Below, one piece after another: positions 41,259-53,110 of a DNA stretch of 64,000 bases; position 1 is the first letter of the stretch; each line of letters opens with the position of its first letter. The notes beneath the pieces were generated by a model. The model worked only from the letters and a program-made list of their open reading frames with translations. It was not told where the DNA came from and did not search any database. The stretch comes from Sporobolomyces roseus (lineage: Eukaryota; Basidiomycota; Microbotryomycetes; Sporidiobolales; Sporidiobolaceae), in the NCBI GenBank assembly GCA_016617785.1, contig JADILM010000005.1, positions 124,001-188,000 of the forward strand, given 5' to 3'. The position numbers were made by a program, and so were the translations under genes.

Positions 41259-43883
41259 TCAGTTCGACTCCCAGCTCGTTTGTCGAGAACGCCCACTCTC
41301 CTGCCCTCTCTCCGCTCGACTTGACCTATACCCTCCTTCTCGCCGAGAAGCACTGTCAGGAGTTCGTGTCCGCTCGAAACCTCTATCGCTTCTTCTTTCC
41401 CGCTCGTCACTCCCTCTGAAAGGTCGGATTTCCCTTTTCCTTCGCTCCTCTCCATAAGGTTGTCTCGACGGTCGACTTTCTCGCCCACCTGATCGTCTTT
41501 CAAAATGCTTCTGTCTCGACTCGTAGATCGCTCTTTCTTCTTTACCGCTATTTCCCTCTCTCTCCTTGTACCAACCCATCCTTCGCTCTTTCCTCCCTAC
41601 CTTCGCTTTCATTTCCTCCTCCTCTATTGGCGAGCTGTCGTGTTCGGTGGTCTTCGCGACATCGGCGTCACTGATTCCCTCGATCTCCTCTTGCGATAGC
41701 CGTTCAACTCCTGCTCTTCCATCCCCTCGACCTCCTCTCGCAACTTCCTTCACCTCGACTCGTTCTCTTCTCAGCTCCATCTCTCCCTTCTCCGGACCAA
41801 TAACTCGCTCGCTCACTCGTCCTTCGACCCACTCCTTCACTCTAACTTCCCAATCCTCCAAACCTCGTTTGACTTTCTCATCGCTCAATATCTCCCTACC
41901 GCTCAGGACTCGACTCAAGGAGCTTGCGAGCGCTTGACCGTATCGGACTTGGAATTTGAGGTCTCGCTTCTGCTGAATTTTGTTGATTACGAGTTCTTTT
42001 TTGCTCAGATTCGAGGTCGCAGATTTGATTGATGAACCGGATGAGGAATGAGTGGACGGAGGGAAAGCTGAAGGTCCGAATAGAGAAGCGTAAGGTCCTC
42101 CACCGTCCTCATCGGGCGAAGAGAGGTACTTGACGACCGACCAAATCTTGGTTTTGTCCCTCGTGTTGAAGGCCGTGAGCAGGAAGGATGTTGTAGCTTT
42201 GTAGCTCGGCGGGAATGGTGCTATAGGTGTCAATGAGGAGGCAGATGTAGCGGAAGAAGAGAGAAAGGATGGAGAAGGTAGAGATGAGGAAGTACGGGGA
42301 GTGAAGAGGCGGTAAACTCTCCAAGCTGACTCGATCTTGCCTGATCGGAAACAGCTTTCCAGAGCGGTTTCCATAGTTTGTAGGCGAGGTCTCAATGCGG
42401 ATTGAGCAGGTTCGAGGAGAAGTCGAATAAGCAGAGCTAACCATCAATCAGAATTTCAGCAAAGTTAGCTTTCACGCTCAATTGAGCGGGCGATAGAGTA
42501 AAAGTCACCTTCCATACTATCCAGATCAGCCCGTTTCCCCATAGCTTCGAGAACAACCTCAGCATGTTCAATTTCGACTTCACTTCTCCCACTCGAGAAA
42601 TATCTTTCAGGATATTCATTCACTTGTTCCCAAGTTCCCTCAACCCAATCCAGCTTCTCCCATTTGATCAAAAGCTTCAAAACGCACTGTAATGCTCCAG
42701 AATCGAGGGCAGGCGACGCGACAGGAAGCGCGATATCGGAAGACGTCGGAGAAGGGGCGAGGGAGGCGAGTTCAGCTGGAGGGAGAATGCCGTGAAGAGT
42801 CGGGAGAAGGGAGAGTATAGAGGATTGGGTGGTCTGAGAGACTGTCGTAGAATCGGGGAGGAGGAAGAGTGAGAGGAACGAAGTGGCTAGTTGAGGGGAA
42901 AGCGGATCTGACGAAGGAAGGGGTGTCATTGCCAGGAGGGGCTTGAAAACCGCCAGCGAAGTCTCAAGTAGAGATTGCGTCGTAGGGAAAGCTGTAGGGG
43001 GAGTTGGCGAGAGGGCAAGATGAAGGGAGGTTCGAAGAGCGTTCAAGGTGAGAGCGTAAGTCACGGCGTTGCGAGAGACTGGCGTCGCTGAGGAAGGGGG
43101 CGGTATCGATTCGAATGTCGTGAGAATTTGTGAGAGTGTCGAAGCGGCTTGTGCAGGATCTGGTGACAGAGAGAGGGAGGAAGAGAGGAAAGACAGATAT
43201 TGGTTCGTCGGGTGAATCGACAAATCTTCCGAAGTTTCTGCTCCATCGTTGGCTTCTTCAGCTTCCAGACTCGTCGTCGCTTTCCTTTGTTCCCCTTCTT
43301 GCACCCTCGCTTGATAGACTAGCCATTGCTTGTACACTGTTTCAACTTTGGTTCTAACCTCGTTTCCGAGCATTTCCTTCGTGACAGCGTCGTCCCCCTT
43401 CTTGACTCCTCTACTTTCCAGCTTCCTCGCTACCTTGGCCGCTCCTCCCAAGAATGTTCCAAAACTTCGGGAACTCGGTTTGACCCCTCTCTTCTTCATA
43501 TCCATCCAAACTTCGTAACCTCTCTTGATTGCTCCAGTCCCTTCGGCGTTGTTGTTCTGTAATATCGCATTAAGTAAGACATTCCAGACTACGGTTGTCG
43601 CGGCGTAAGGTGGAGAAGTATGGAGGAGAGTGAGCGCTTCAGAGTAGCGAGAATGCGAAGTGAGTCTCAAGAGTTGCGAAGTGAGCTGATATGAGTCGAG
43701 TCGGCCATCAATTGATCTCTCTGACGGCTTCGCAGGTCTACTGGTCGATCTAGAACTTGGGCGAGGGTAGTTGACTTTCGAAGGAGGTGATTTGGCGAAG
43801 ACGCAGCTCGAGGTTGCGAGTGATCGAGTGAATGGAGCTAGAAGTTGTCCTGTACCATTCCTGAGTGCAACAGCGCGTAGCAT
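41259..43883 (-). CDS. PPR-like mitochondrial protein
   Basis: Exons are 43883-42509 and 42436-41259, giving 850 residues. The N-terminus is basic and Ser/Arg-rich with few acids (MLRAVALRNGTGQLLAPF, then TRSLATSS), a mitochondrial presequence. Around residues 95-150 a pentatricopeptide-like pair is visible (VVWNVLLNAILQNN; GYEVWMDMKKRGVKPSSRSF), and more helical-repeat text follows (YALTLNALRTSLHLAL; LQCVLKLLIKWEKLDWVEG; ETALESCFRSGKIESAWRVY). The last 200 residues are highly charged Arg/Glu/Ser-rich, unusual for PPR proteins. PPR proteins bind organellar RNA in processing or translation; the exact target is unknown. The repeats are degenerate, so another alpha-helical repeat class is possible. 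Confidence 0.75.
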
Positions 43884-44974
43884 CGAGGTTGTGGTCTGTT
43901 GGAGAGAAAGGAAAAGATTGTTTCTCTTTTCTGTCTCTTACCTCTCACCGCTTGCTCAGACGACTATATACGGCCTTTCGAAAGAGTTCAGCAGCTACTT
44001 CAGTGATCATCGTGTGTCTAACGATTAGAGACTGCCGACTTGGAATCGAAACCACAATCGGAAAATTTCATCATCTGAAACGCTCATTCGGGGTTCAGAG
44101 TAGATGTGAAGAGAGTCAAAAGGTCGAATGGAGAGCTGGGTGATCTTCGAGGGGCGGAGGATCAATGGCCTCGTCGCAGATAATGTACAAGCTTCGCTCG
44201 AATCCCTTCTCTAAGCTCCCCGGATTCGAAGAGTCTTCTCAGAGACTTGATCTGCAGCGCTGATGCTCTCTCGTGTCCCTGGCGCGTAGCGATGTCGTCG
44301 GGAGTCGTACTGTGCTGAATTTCTTCATCTCGATTCACGTTTCAAACTTGCTCCGCAGCGTTCCTTCGCTTCTTCGACAGCTCAGCGACTACTTCGGCGA
44401 GATTCAGACCTGTCGAATTGGTGTCGCTTGTCTTGTGGGAGAGAGCAGAGTTCGAGTGCGTGAGGACCTGGCAGGGAAGAGCATCAACGTTCTCGACGAC
44501 CGACACTCTGCCCTCGCTTGACGACGGTGAATGCTGCCCGATACTCCCCTATGGATCTCACCTGTCCAGGTGCGCTATCTGGACTACGCTCTTTCACACG
44601 TCAAGCAAAATCTCGAGTAGAGATTCGCTTCTCTCGATATCAATTTCGCAAATTCTCCAACCTCTTCGAGGCTTTTCACTTCTTTCTTCTTGCCTGATCC
44701 AGCTCGTCATCAATAACGAACGAGATGTGTGATATCAACGCAGCTCGAACGGGAAAAACGAGTGCGATTTCGAGTGCAGACGGACTGAACGGAGGATTTG
44801 CGATTCGAGAGAAAAGTACAGCGGACTTTTTCGCACCGACACGTCAATCGGATTTTTGTCTTGAAAGTTCCGGGAGGGAGCGCAAAGAAGCCGAAAGAGT
44901 CCCCACCTGTCTCTCACTCTCTTTCCTCCCTTCCTTCGAAATCTACACATCGACCAAATAAACCCCACGTTACA
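43884..44974. promoter_or_regulatory. Divergent intergenic region between PPR-like gene and transhydrogenase gene
   Basis: About 1.1 kb with no supported gene. Contains promoters of both mitochondrial-type genes. Short frames on both strands carry no family features. Confidence 0.4.
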
Positions 44975-47235
44975 ATGCCACCTCGTCCTCCTATCGCTAC
45001 TCGCAACGTCGTCAGCAACTTGATCGGAAGGTTACACAAAACTCATTGCGGTTGCCCAATCTGCTCGACCACTTCAAGTCACTCGTCCCTCGATATCTCG
45101 AATGCTTTGACTGCTCTTCGTACTGGTGGAAGGTCGAAAGCTGTGCAACAGAGAGGTTACGCGACTCCAGTAGATGGAGGAAAAGACGCTCGACCTTCAC
45201 CTCAAGGAGACTACGCTTTCGAAGTAGCTGCTTCAAACTTGCGTTATGGAGAAGGTGTCACTCGTGTGAGTCTTTTGTGAAAAAGGGGGTTGCGCTTGCG
45301 AGATTAGCTATTCACTGATGAAAATGGGTCGATTGAATAGGAAATCGGAATGGATTTCGCGAATCAAAGGGCTCGCAAAGTTGGTGTCTTTACCGATAAG
45401 ACTATCGCAAAGTTGCTCCCTATGAAGATGGCGATCGAATCTCTCGAAGAGAACGGCGTAGAGTACGAAATCTTCGATCGAACTCGAGTCGAACCGAATC
45501 AAGAATCGTAAGTTTCGATACCCTCCCGCTCTGCTCTCACGGAAATCGTATACTGAACATGATTCGATGTGCAATAAATAGGTGGGAGGATGCGATCAAC
45601 TTTGCTAGGACGAACGATTTCAGTCATTTCCTCGCGGTTGGGGGTGGTTCAGTTATCGGTTAGTCTCTCGACTTTTCATGGGATCATCAGCTCGCATACG
45701 ATCTCACTGACACGGACGATCTGCCTATCACCCGAATTTATAGACACTTGCAAAGTTGCGAACCTTTTCACCACTTACCCTCAAGCCGACTTGTTCGATT
45801 TCGTCAATGCTCCCGTCGGAAAAGGTCTGCCAATCAAAGAGACTCTGAGGCCTTTGATTGCGGTTCCTACCACTGCTGGTACTGGTTCAGAGGTGAGCGT
45901 CTGTCTCTCTCGCTCAAAGCAATGCTCAAAATCTAAGCGGCATATACTTGAGCGATCTTACTGACTCCCTTCTCTACATCAAATGTCTCGCTTTCCGCCT
46001 ATCTCTCTCGCTCTCTCCCGATCGTAGACTACGGGAACCGCGATCTTCGACGTTCCCGCTTTGAACGCGAAGACTGGTATCGCCAACCGCGCTCTTCGCC
46101 CTCTCTTGGGTATCGTCGATCCCCTCAACACTGACAGTTGCTCGCGAGAAGTTCACATCTCGAGTGGTCTCGACGTTTTGTTCCATGCTCTCGAAGTGAG
46201 CTCTTCTTCTTCTTGTTCGATGTTTCGCACTCTCGAGACTTACGCTCTCTCTCTCTCTCGTCGCAGTCCTACACTGCTATTCCTTATACCGAACGAGTCC
46301 CGCGTCCTTCGAACCCATTGAACAGGCCCGCTTATCAAGGTCGTAACCCTAGTGAGTCGAGATCTCTCTATCTTTGGAAGCGTTGACTGATGCATTCAAG
46401 CGATCTATAGTTTCGGACGTTTTCAGTGAATGGGCGTTGAGGCAGGCAGTCGAGTTCTTGCCGAGGGTAGCGAAAGATGGCGGAGATCGAACGGCGAAGA
46501 GTACCATGCTGTGCGTTTCAACTCTCCCTTGTCCTCGTCCTGATAAGGCGGCCTTCCTGACGAATCTTGAGAGCGTGTCACAGTTTGGCTTCGACTTTCG
46601 CAGGAATTGGTGAGCGCCTTTAGTCTCTTACGATTCTTTCTTTCTCGCTAAAACTCGATCGACGTCGACAGGATTTGGAAACGCCGGAGTTCATCTTCCT
46701 CACGGAATCTCTTACCCTATCTCGGGACTGAACAAGAAGAAGGGACAATACAAACACGCAGGATATGAAGTCGATCACCCCATTGTTCCTGTAAGTTTCA
46801 CCTTCTGTCCCTCTCCCTCTCCCGCACTCAACCTTTCAAGCTGACTCTCCTGTCCTAACTTAGCACGGTATTTCGGTTGCTATGACTGGTCCAGCCGTTT
46901 TCCAATTCACTGCTCCTTCTTCCCCATCTCGACACCGAACTGTCGCCAACATTTTCGAAAATCTCGCACCCTCACATCTCCGCGACAACATCGACGTTTC
47001 CCGCTTACCCGACTCGGACATCGGACCTCTCTTGCACGATCGTATTGCCCGCTTCCTTGTCGAGTTGGATGTACCTAGAGGCTTGACCAAGTTGGGTTAC
47101 AAGGATGGGGACGTTCCGGAGCTCGTGGAGGGAGCACTACCGCAGAGGCGAGTCCTTGATTTGGCTCCTGGATTCGGAGATAACGACGGACGCGAGGAGC
47201 TTAGCAGGATTATCGAGCAAGCGATGAACTTCTAA
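44975..47235 (+). CDS. HOT: Hydroxyacid-oxoacid transhydrogenase (iron-dependent alcohol dehydrogenase family)
   Basis: Ten exons: 44975-45265, 45341-45507, 45582-45658, 45744-45892, 46028-46195, 46267-46351, 46411-46510, 46584-46609, 46672-46790 and 46864-47235. All junctions keep frame; total 517 residues. The enzyme couples 4-hydroxybutyrate oxidation to 2-oxoglutarate reduction in mitochondria (human ADHFE1). Seen: basic N-terminus (targeting), [26 protein letters not shown] (nucleotide loop), [32 protein letters not shown] with metal-binding Asp and His, and [20 protein letters not shown] with further His. Exon 8 has only 26 nt but is needed to restore ASTFAGIG. Length and motifs match the family closely. 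Confidence 0.93.
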
Positions 47236-47458
47236 TCTTTACCAACGCTTCCAACTTTTGCAGTCGATCGCCTTACTTCCGCTTGTACCCTATCTCCATG
47301 TACTTCCGATGAATCATAAGTATCTGCTTGTCGTTGAACAAATCGCCCATGAGCGCTGATTGTTGAGAGTGGTAGCGTTGGTTCTTCCTTGACTCGCAGT
47401 GTCGCGTCTCTTTGCGTTGCTCTGTTCGACGACTTTGCTCGATGGGGAAGTGACAGGT
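47236..47458. terminator. Short convergent 3' region
   Basis: 223 bp between the stop codons of the transhydrogenase (plus) and histone acetyltransferase (minus) genes; both polyadenylation regions must lie here or overlap the neighbour. No canonical AATAAA; AATCATAAG near 47311 is the only similar element. Confidence 0.35.
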
Positions 47459-49940
47459 TTACAACAGTACGTACGCTACATCGAGCATCGGTATCCGTCG
47501 AACCTTCTTCTTCTCAGCTACCGCTTCGACGAGTTCCGGCGTGACTATAAGTGAATCTGGTCCATCGCCATCGACAATCCCTCGACTTCGCCATTGAGCC
47601 AGCCCACTTTCTACCATTGCCCAAGCTACGTCTTCGACTTGTAGATTGACCTTCTCCGCGAGAACCTGCAACTCGCTGGGTCCAAAATCGAATTCTCCTG
47701 CTTCGTCCACTCTCCCGCTGACTTCCCCTTCACCACCTGGTCGTAGAGTGAACGCCTCGTACTGACCAAGGAGAGCGACACCAGCTCCGGATGGTAGCTC
47801 TCCGTCCCATCCCTTCGCCCTTTTGATTTTCCGATGTCTTCTCGAAGGGGGTGACTGATTGCCCTCTTCGACGTCGAGCATTTCGACTTCCGTAGCTTGT
47901 GCTTGCGCAATCACGTCTTCAATGTACGGAGGCTCGGAATGATTCGTAAAGATTGATCGGAAGTAGCGAACGAGAACGGACGTCCAGTGAGAGAGGTAAC
48001 CTGATTGACCGAGAGCTGATAGAGGTCTTTCGGGAGTACCAGGCGAAGGTGACAGTCGACGCGAGATCTCATAGCCTTTGCGATCAGTCTGAATTAGTGA
48101 TTCGGGGTTCGCGGCTTGACAAGACGAATCGACTTACTGAATTCGATCAACAGCGTAGCCCAACCTTTTTGTCGGAAGGGAGGGAATACGACGATACAAG
48201 CGAGATTGTAATCGTCATACGAGACCTTCTCCTGCAAGAGTTGGGTAATTCGGAGCGAAGATCAGTCCGAGTCAAGCAGGCAAAGGTAAGAAGGTTTTTT
48301 GCTCACTTTCGAAAAGTAACCTAAAACCCATTCTTGTTTCGACATTGTCTCTGTCAAGAGGTAGAAGGAGAAGCCCTCGACCTATCAAGTTTGAATCAGT
48401 GGCTGCGAGTTTCTGCAAGAGGCCGAGCAACTCACATCGAAAAACATATACTTGTGTTCGATAAATAGTTTTGCGAAGAGGCAAAGATTTTGACAATAAA
48501 GCTAGGAGGGCCAGGGCCAGAAGACTCAGTGACAAGCTCGAAAAGAGTAAGCGCATGTTGGCGTACCTTGGCAGTAGCTCCGTCAACTTCCCAGATCGAA
48601 GTCGCACCCCGCTGATACACCCTTCTCCCTGGAGGTTGGACAACTTTACAATCTTTCTGTTACAGCACACGCCATTGGACAGAGTCAGTTCGAATAGTTC
48701 GAAGGGAACGATTTAGTAAGATTGCCCGAACCTGATGAGCTTTCCACCCTTGAAGTTCAGCCATATACTTGAAACATCTCTCACACACCCACAGTCTCCT
48801 CTCTTCCTCTTTGCCGATACCTTCGAGAGCTTGTCTATCTCGTTCCTCTCTCTCCCTCGCCTCTCGCGCTTTCCGATTCAGTTCGCGCTGTTGACGTTGT
48901 GTGAGGGTAGCAGGTTGGGCTGGCTGAGAGGCGGCGACGGCAGCAGCGGCCTGACGAGCGAGCGCGCGCTGGTGTTTGACCGTAGTTCCAGCTGGCTTCG
49001 GTAAGAATCGCCCGCCTTTGTTGCGTTTCGGAGAAGCGATTGAGGAAGAGGAGGTTGACTCGGAAAGAATGGCGGTAGAGGTTGAAGCGACGGGGGGAGC
49101 GAGATCAGGACGTGAGTGTATGGGTGCCGAGGGCGAGCCTTCGCGAGAGAGGTTTCGAGGATCGTTGGCGATAACGGCTTGAAATGCGTCTTGACTCGGT
49201 TTCGACGGTTCACCAGATCGATCTTCCGTTCGTGCGGTCGAATACTCCTCCGAGTCCGACTTGACATTAGAGCTTTCCTTCGGTTCAGGTTCAGAAAGTG
49301 GAAGCGGTCTTGGTGAAGGAGGAGAAGGTGGAGGAGGGGGAAAGGTTGAAAATGATGCGATACTCCCTCCAACTAGAGAAGAAGCGACCAGTTCATCGGA
49401 ACCTCGGGAGTCGGTTGATGCTTCCCGCTCCTTCTTGACACCGTTCCCGGTCCTGATTTCGCCTTCATCTTCTGAAGAACTCGAAAGCGAAGATAGACTA
49501 TCTTCTCCGTCTGTTTCCCACTTCGCATCCTCCTTAATGCGGACGTCTTGCCTCGAGCTTGCTTTCTGAACCTTCTTTCCGAACCTCCCATGATGATCTC
49601 TTCCATTCCGAGAGGAGTTGCCCAGAACTGCCGTTCCTTTCTCTCTCACTTTCTCAGCGAGTGACCCGTTTGTTGCCGTCTCCTTCACTAGATCTTCCCA
49701 AGGATAAGGCGCCGAGAACTGAGCTTGTATCTCGTATCCAGCGTACACCACCGACGAGATCTGTCGAGTCGAAGTGGAGGGAGTTGGATTCGAAGGAGTT
49801 GAAGTTGAAGGAGGAACGGTGTTCGACTGGGACCCAACGAGCGAATCAGCTGTATTGCCGGGTGAACAATAGAAGCTCTCACTCACTTTGACGGCTTCCA
49901 CGTCGAGCCTCGCTCTCTTGCGAGGTTGCTCTTCGCTCAT
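47459..49940 (-). CDS. MYST-family histone acetyltransferase (Sas2/Sas3-like)
   Basis: Six exons (49940-48732, 48656-48567, 48501-48436, 48381-48307, 48231-48138, 48075-47459) give 716 residues. A disordered, Ser/Pro-rich N-terminal half (about 1-380) is followed by the MYST core. Seen: VYAGYEIQAQFSAPYPWED near residue 70; a C2HC zinc finger CERCFKYMAELQGWKAHQ then KDC at about 385-406; LFIEHK with the autoacetylated Lys at about 450; GYFSKEKVSYDDYNLAC with catalytic Cys about 492; acetyl-CoA loop RQKGWATLLIEFSYEI; and GTPERPL with catalytic Glu about 527. No chromodomain or PHD finger, which argues against Esa1 and leaves Sas2 or Sas3/Mst2 types. The C-terminal exon has an insert of about 90 residues. 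The end MLDVAYVLL may be altered by an unseen last intron. Confidence 0.88.
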
Positions 49941-50190
49941 TGTTGTTTTCTCGGGATTCTGAGGTCTGTAGATTTAATTTGTCGCTGTTCCGCTTGAGCG
50001 TTGTCGGAGGTGACTTTCTTGTCTGATATGGTGTAAGCTGAATCGTCGCCCGTTGGATTCGGAGGGAGAGCGTGCCGATTCCTGCCTCTCCAGTCGCTTT
50101 TGACTTTTTGCTCCTTCTTCCCCTCATTCAACTCCGATACAAACCTCGCTATAGACCGATCACGACACCACTGGAACAATAATCGCAAAT
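49941..50190. promoter_or_regulatory. Divergent promoter between acetyltransferase and TPR gene
   Basis: 250 bp between two start codons. No TATA-like element stands out. Nothing else is seen. Confidence 0.5.
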
Positions 50191-52565
50191 ATGGCGATAC
50201 CCTCGAACGCTCAAACGCTTAGAACCGAAGGAAATTCTGCTTTTCGCTCATCAAGGTTTCTGAATGCAGCCTCAAACTACACACAGGCCTACGAAACAGT
50301 GATGGAATCGGTTCGAGGGAGGGAAGATTCACTTGAGAAAGAGGAGAAGGAGTTCTTAGCTGCGGTCCTCTCGAATCGAGCAGCTTGTCGAATCAATCTT
50401 TTAGAATTGGACTTGGGTGGGTACAATCTGATACAAGCTACCGAGAAACGTTGTATTGTGACTGACTTTGACGTAATTAGAACAGCTCTGCTCGACGCGG
50501 CATCTTCGCAGAGTGTCAATCCTAGTTTTAGTCGAGGCAAGGCAAGAGAAGGGGAAGCGTTCGATCGATTGCGAGACTACGAAGCCTGTCACAAAACCTG
50601 TATGTTTCCATTTCCTCCTCGATGCCGTACAAGCTATTTGACCTTATTGACGGAAAACTGCGTCTCGATTCAGATCTCGAAGCTTTAGTTCTCGCAGAGG
50701 ATGCCTCGGTGCGGTCTCGCTACCAAGCTGCAGCAGACTCGGCAAAACAGCTACTGGATGCTCGCAGGAAAGAGGACGTACACGCTCCCCTTGTCGCTGC
50801 TGAAGAATCAGTCTCTTTCGCAGCTCGTTTCGACAAATTCGCCAAAAGAGATGGAGGGAACACGGAGGAGCTCGTTTCGGCAAATACGGCAGTCTATGCT
50901 TGGACGATGATGGATAAGGCTTGCGAAGTGCTCGACGAGAAATTGAAGGTGCTCGAAAGCGGAGAAGTTGAAAGCGTTACACCGTCTCCTTGTCTCGACA
51001 TCGCCGGTACCGTTTTCGGCTTGTTTCCACACGTCCCGTTACTGACAAATCTCATACACCTAGATGTCATCATCACCGACGCTCGAGGATTCCATCTTCC
51101 GCCTGGCAAGGATCACGAACTCCCAATCACAGAAAAACTACGCTTGCAGCTCAGTTGGGACACTCAAATTCTCGGTCTCGGACGCTTTCTCAAGAAGAAC
51201 ACTATTCCAAAAGATGTGATTGACGAGCTCGATGAGGAGGTCAAAACCGAGGGCTGGCAGAAGTGAGCAGTATTCCATTCTTGATTCGAACAATTGAGGT
51301 CGCTGACTACGAATAGAGTTCGGATCGCTCTTGCACACCTCGTTCGAGGTTCTGTCGTTGCGGCTTACGTCAACGAGACTCAAGGTCGAACAGGTTTGTT
51401 TCCCCTCCCTTTCGTTTCGTTCAGCAACTGACGATCTTCGTAAGCTGTTAGTGGAAGCTTGCTCTCAATATCGTTTTGTTCTGGGACTGCTGCAGGAGGG
51501 ACGGAACAAGTGGAAAGATGTCGATGAGATTGATCGAGGAACAACCTTTCGCTTCACGTTCGAGCGAAAAGTCAAAATGCTTCTAATCGGTAAGCGCCGC
51601 ACTCCCTCCTAATTTCTCATATGATAGCTGACACTCGATACCAAAACGCTATAGAATCTATCGTCGACGGTCACTATCGTTCCACTACCTCGGAGCAAAA
51701 ACAACATTTCTCGCTGGAGGAAGTGAAAGCGCTTGCAGAAGACCTGATGGACGATTGCCGACTCAACAAAGCTCCTTCCGACCCAGTTTCGACCTTGTCA
51801 TTCCAGATTCAACCAGTCGTGGCGGCCGGTAAAGCTTTCGCCTACTCCTTGCGAGACACGGCCCAACTCGAGGAGAACAGGATTGACTTCTCTTGTGGAT
51901 TCTGGACGAATCCCGGGTTGATGAAGGCCTGCGCACGTCTATGTACGTCTCTGATTCAAGCAGTTGCTGGGGACTGGAATGACGACATGGAATATTGGAC
52001 AATACAGATTCAACCGCAGGTGAGCTCTCTTTGGCAGATGATCCAGAGAAAGCAATCAATCTCTTCAACGCCTTGGCATTGTGAGTCTCTCCAAACAATC
52101 AGATCCTTTAGTCAATGACTGTCTCGCTGACAGCTATTCTATTGGGGGGGGGGAAGCGACTTGCGGGGAGGAGGAATTACTATTCGACAACTCTTCGCTC
52201 GAGCGGCGGCTGCAGAGGCAGCGCTTGCGCCGCCTGAACGGATATGTAAGTGTCGTGCTCACACTCCTTGCGTGCATAGGTAACTGATCAACCATGCTTT
52301 CGCTGTCGCAGTCGGATCTGCGCTGCGACAATTCGACTCTCGAGTTCTCGTTCGAACAGCCTGCGACGCAGCACGAAGCCACATCACTCCTCAACTTCCG
52401 TTCATTCCAGACTCTGCCTTCAATGCCACTCTGAAACCCGTCGCGACCGTCTTTGCGAGCGAGATTCCCGAGGGAAAGGCATGGGACGAGTGTGTCGACG
52501 ATGAAATCCTCGCATATCTCGAAGGTGATATCCTCGTCGCAGAATACGCTGAATTGAAGAAATGA
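50191..52565 (+). CDS. TPR-containing protein of unknown function
   Basis: A ten-exon model: 50191-50420, 50481-50599, 50674-51006, 51064-51262, 51317-51384 (or -51393), 51425-51589, 51655-51942, 52008-52080, 52157-52245 and 52312-52565; about 605-608 residues. The N-terminus is a TPR (EGNSAFRSSRFLNAASNYTQ, AVLSNRAACRINLLEL), as in Hsp70/Hsp90 co-chaperones; a second TPR-like unit follows (EAFDRLRDYEACHKTYLEAL). Downstream are conserved-looking segments (DVIITDARGFHLPPG, LGRFLKKNTIPKDVIDELDE, TFRFTFERKVKML). The end is a helical FARAAAAEAALAPPERI and DEILAYLEGDILVAEY. The exon 8-9 junction is uncertain: a run of ten G abuts the chosen AAG acceptor; the better CAG at about 52131-52133 would shift frame. 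The family is not recognised. Confidence 0.65.
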
Positions 52566-53110
52566 TTTACACCACGCTTGTTGCGATTGCTTCTCGAGTG
52601 GCGAATCGTGGTCCGCAAACGAGAGCCCGTTTGCGAACAAGTCGATGCTGAAGAGAAAGTTTCACCCAAGGATTTGTCAAACCGGCTACTCAGTCCAGCA
52701 GTACATACAGTATGAGCAGAGACACACGATAATTTGCAGGAAAAATCAAACGACCGGTTTGCGAAGCGGGCCAACCCGAGTGGCGAACTCCTCTCCTCTG
52801 ATTCGCTCAAATTATTAAGAGTTCTAGATTGGTATGGGGTCGACGGAAAATTTTCCACCACCCAAAAAAAAAAGTTCTCAACTTCCCTCCCCTTCTTCCT
52901 CCCTCCTCCTTCTCTCCTTCCCTTCATTCCCCTTCCTCTCTCGAATCACTCCTTTTCCCCTTCCCCCGTAAGCTACTCTGAAGGCCAGCGAATACTTCAA
53001 GAGCTAATCAACTTTCCGATTTCACAGCCTCTCAACCCAAAAGCCAAGGTCCCTCTTCCCCCAACAACTCCCTCCCCCTTCGATCCTTTCTTCCATTCAT
53101 TTGCAAAGAA
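52566..53110 (+). promoter_or_regulatory. Promoter and leader of the desaturase gene
   Basis: About 545 bp with no gene. It holds an A10 run near 52864 followed by a long CT-rich tract (52880-52960), the usual look of strong fungal promoters. A GTAAGC at about 52968 and TTTCACAG near 53019 look like a leader intron just before ATG 53111. Confidence 0.5.
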
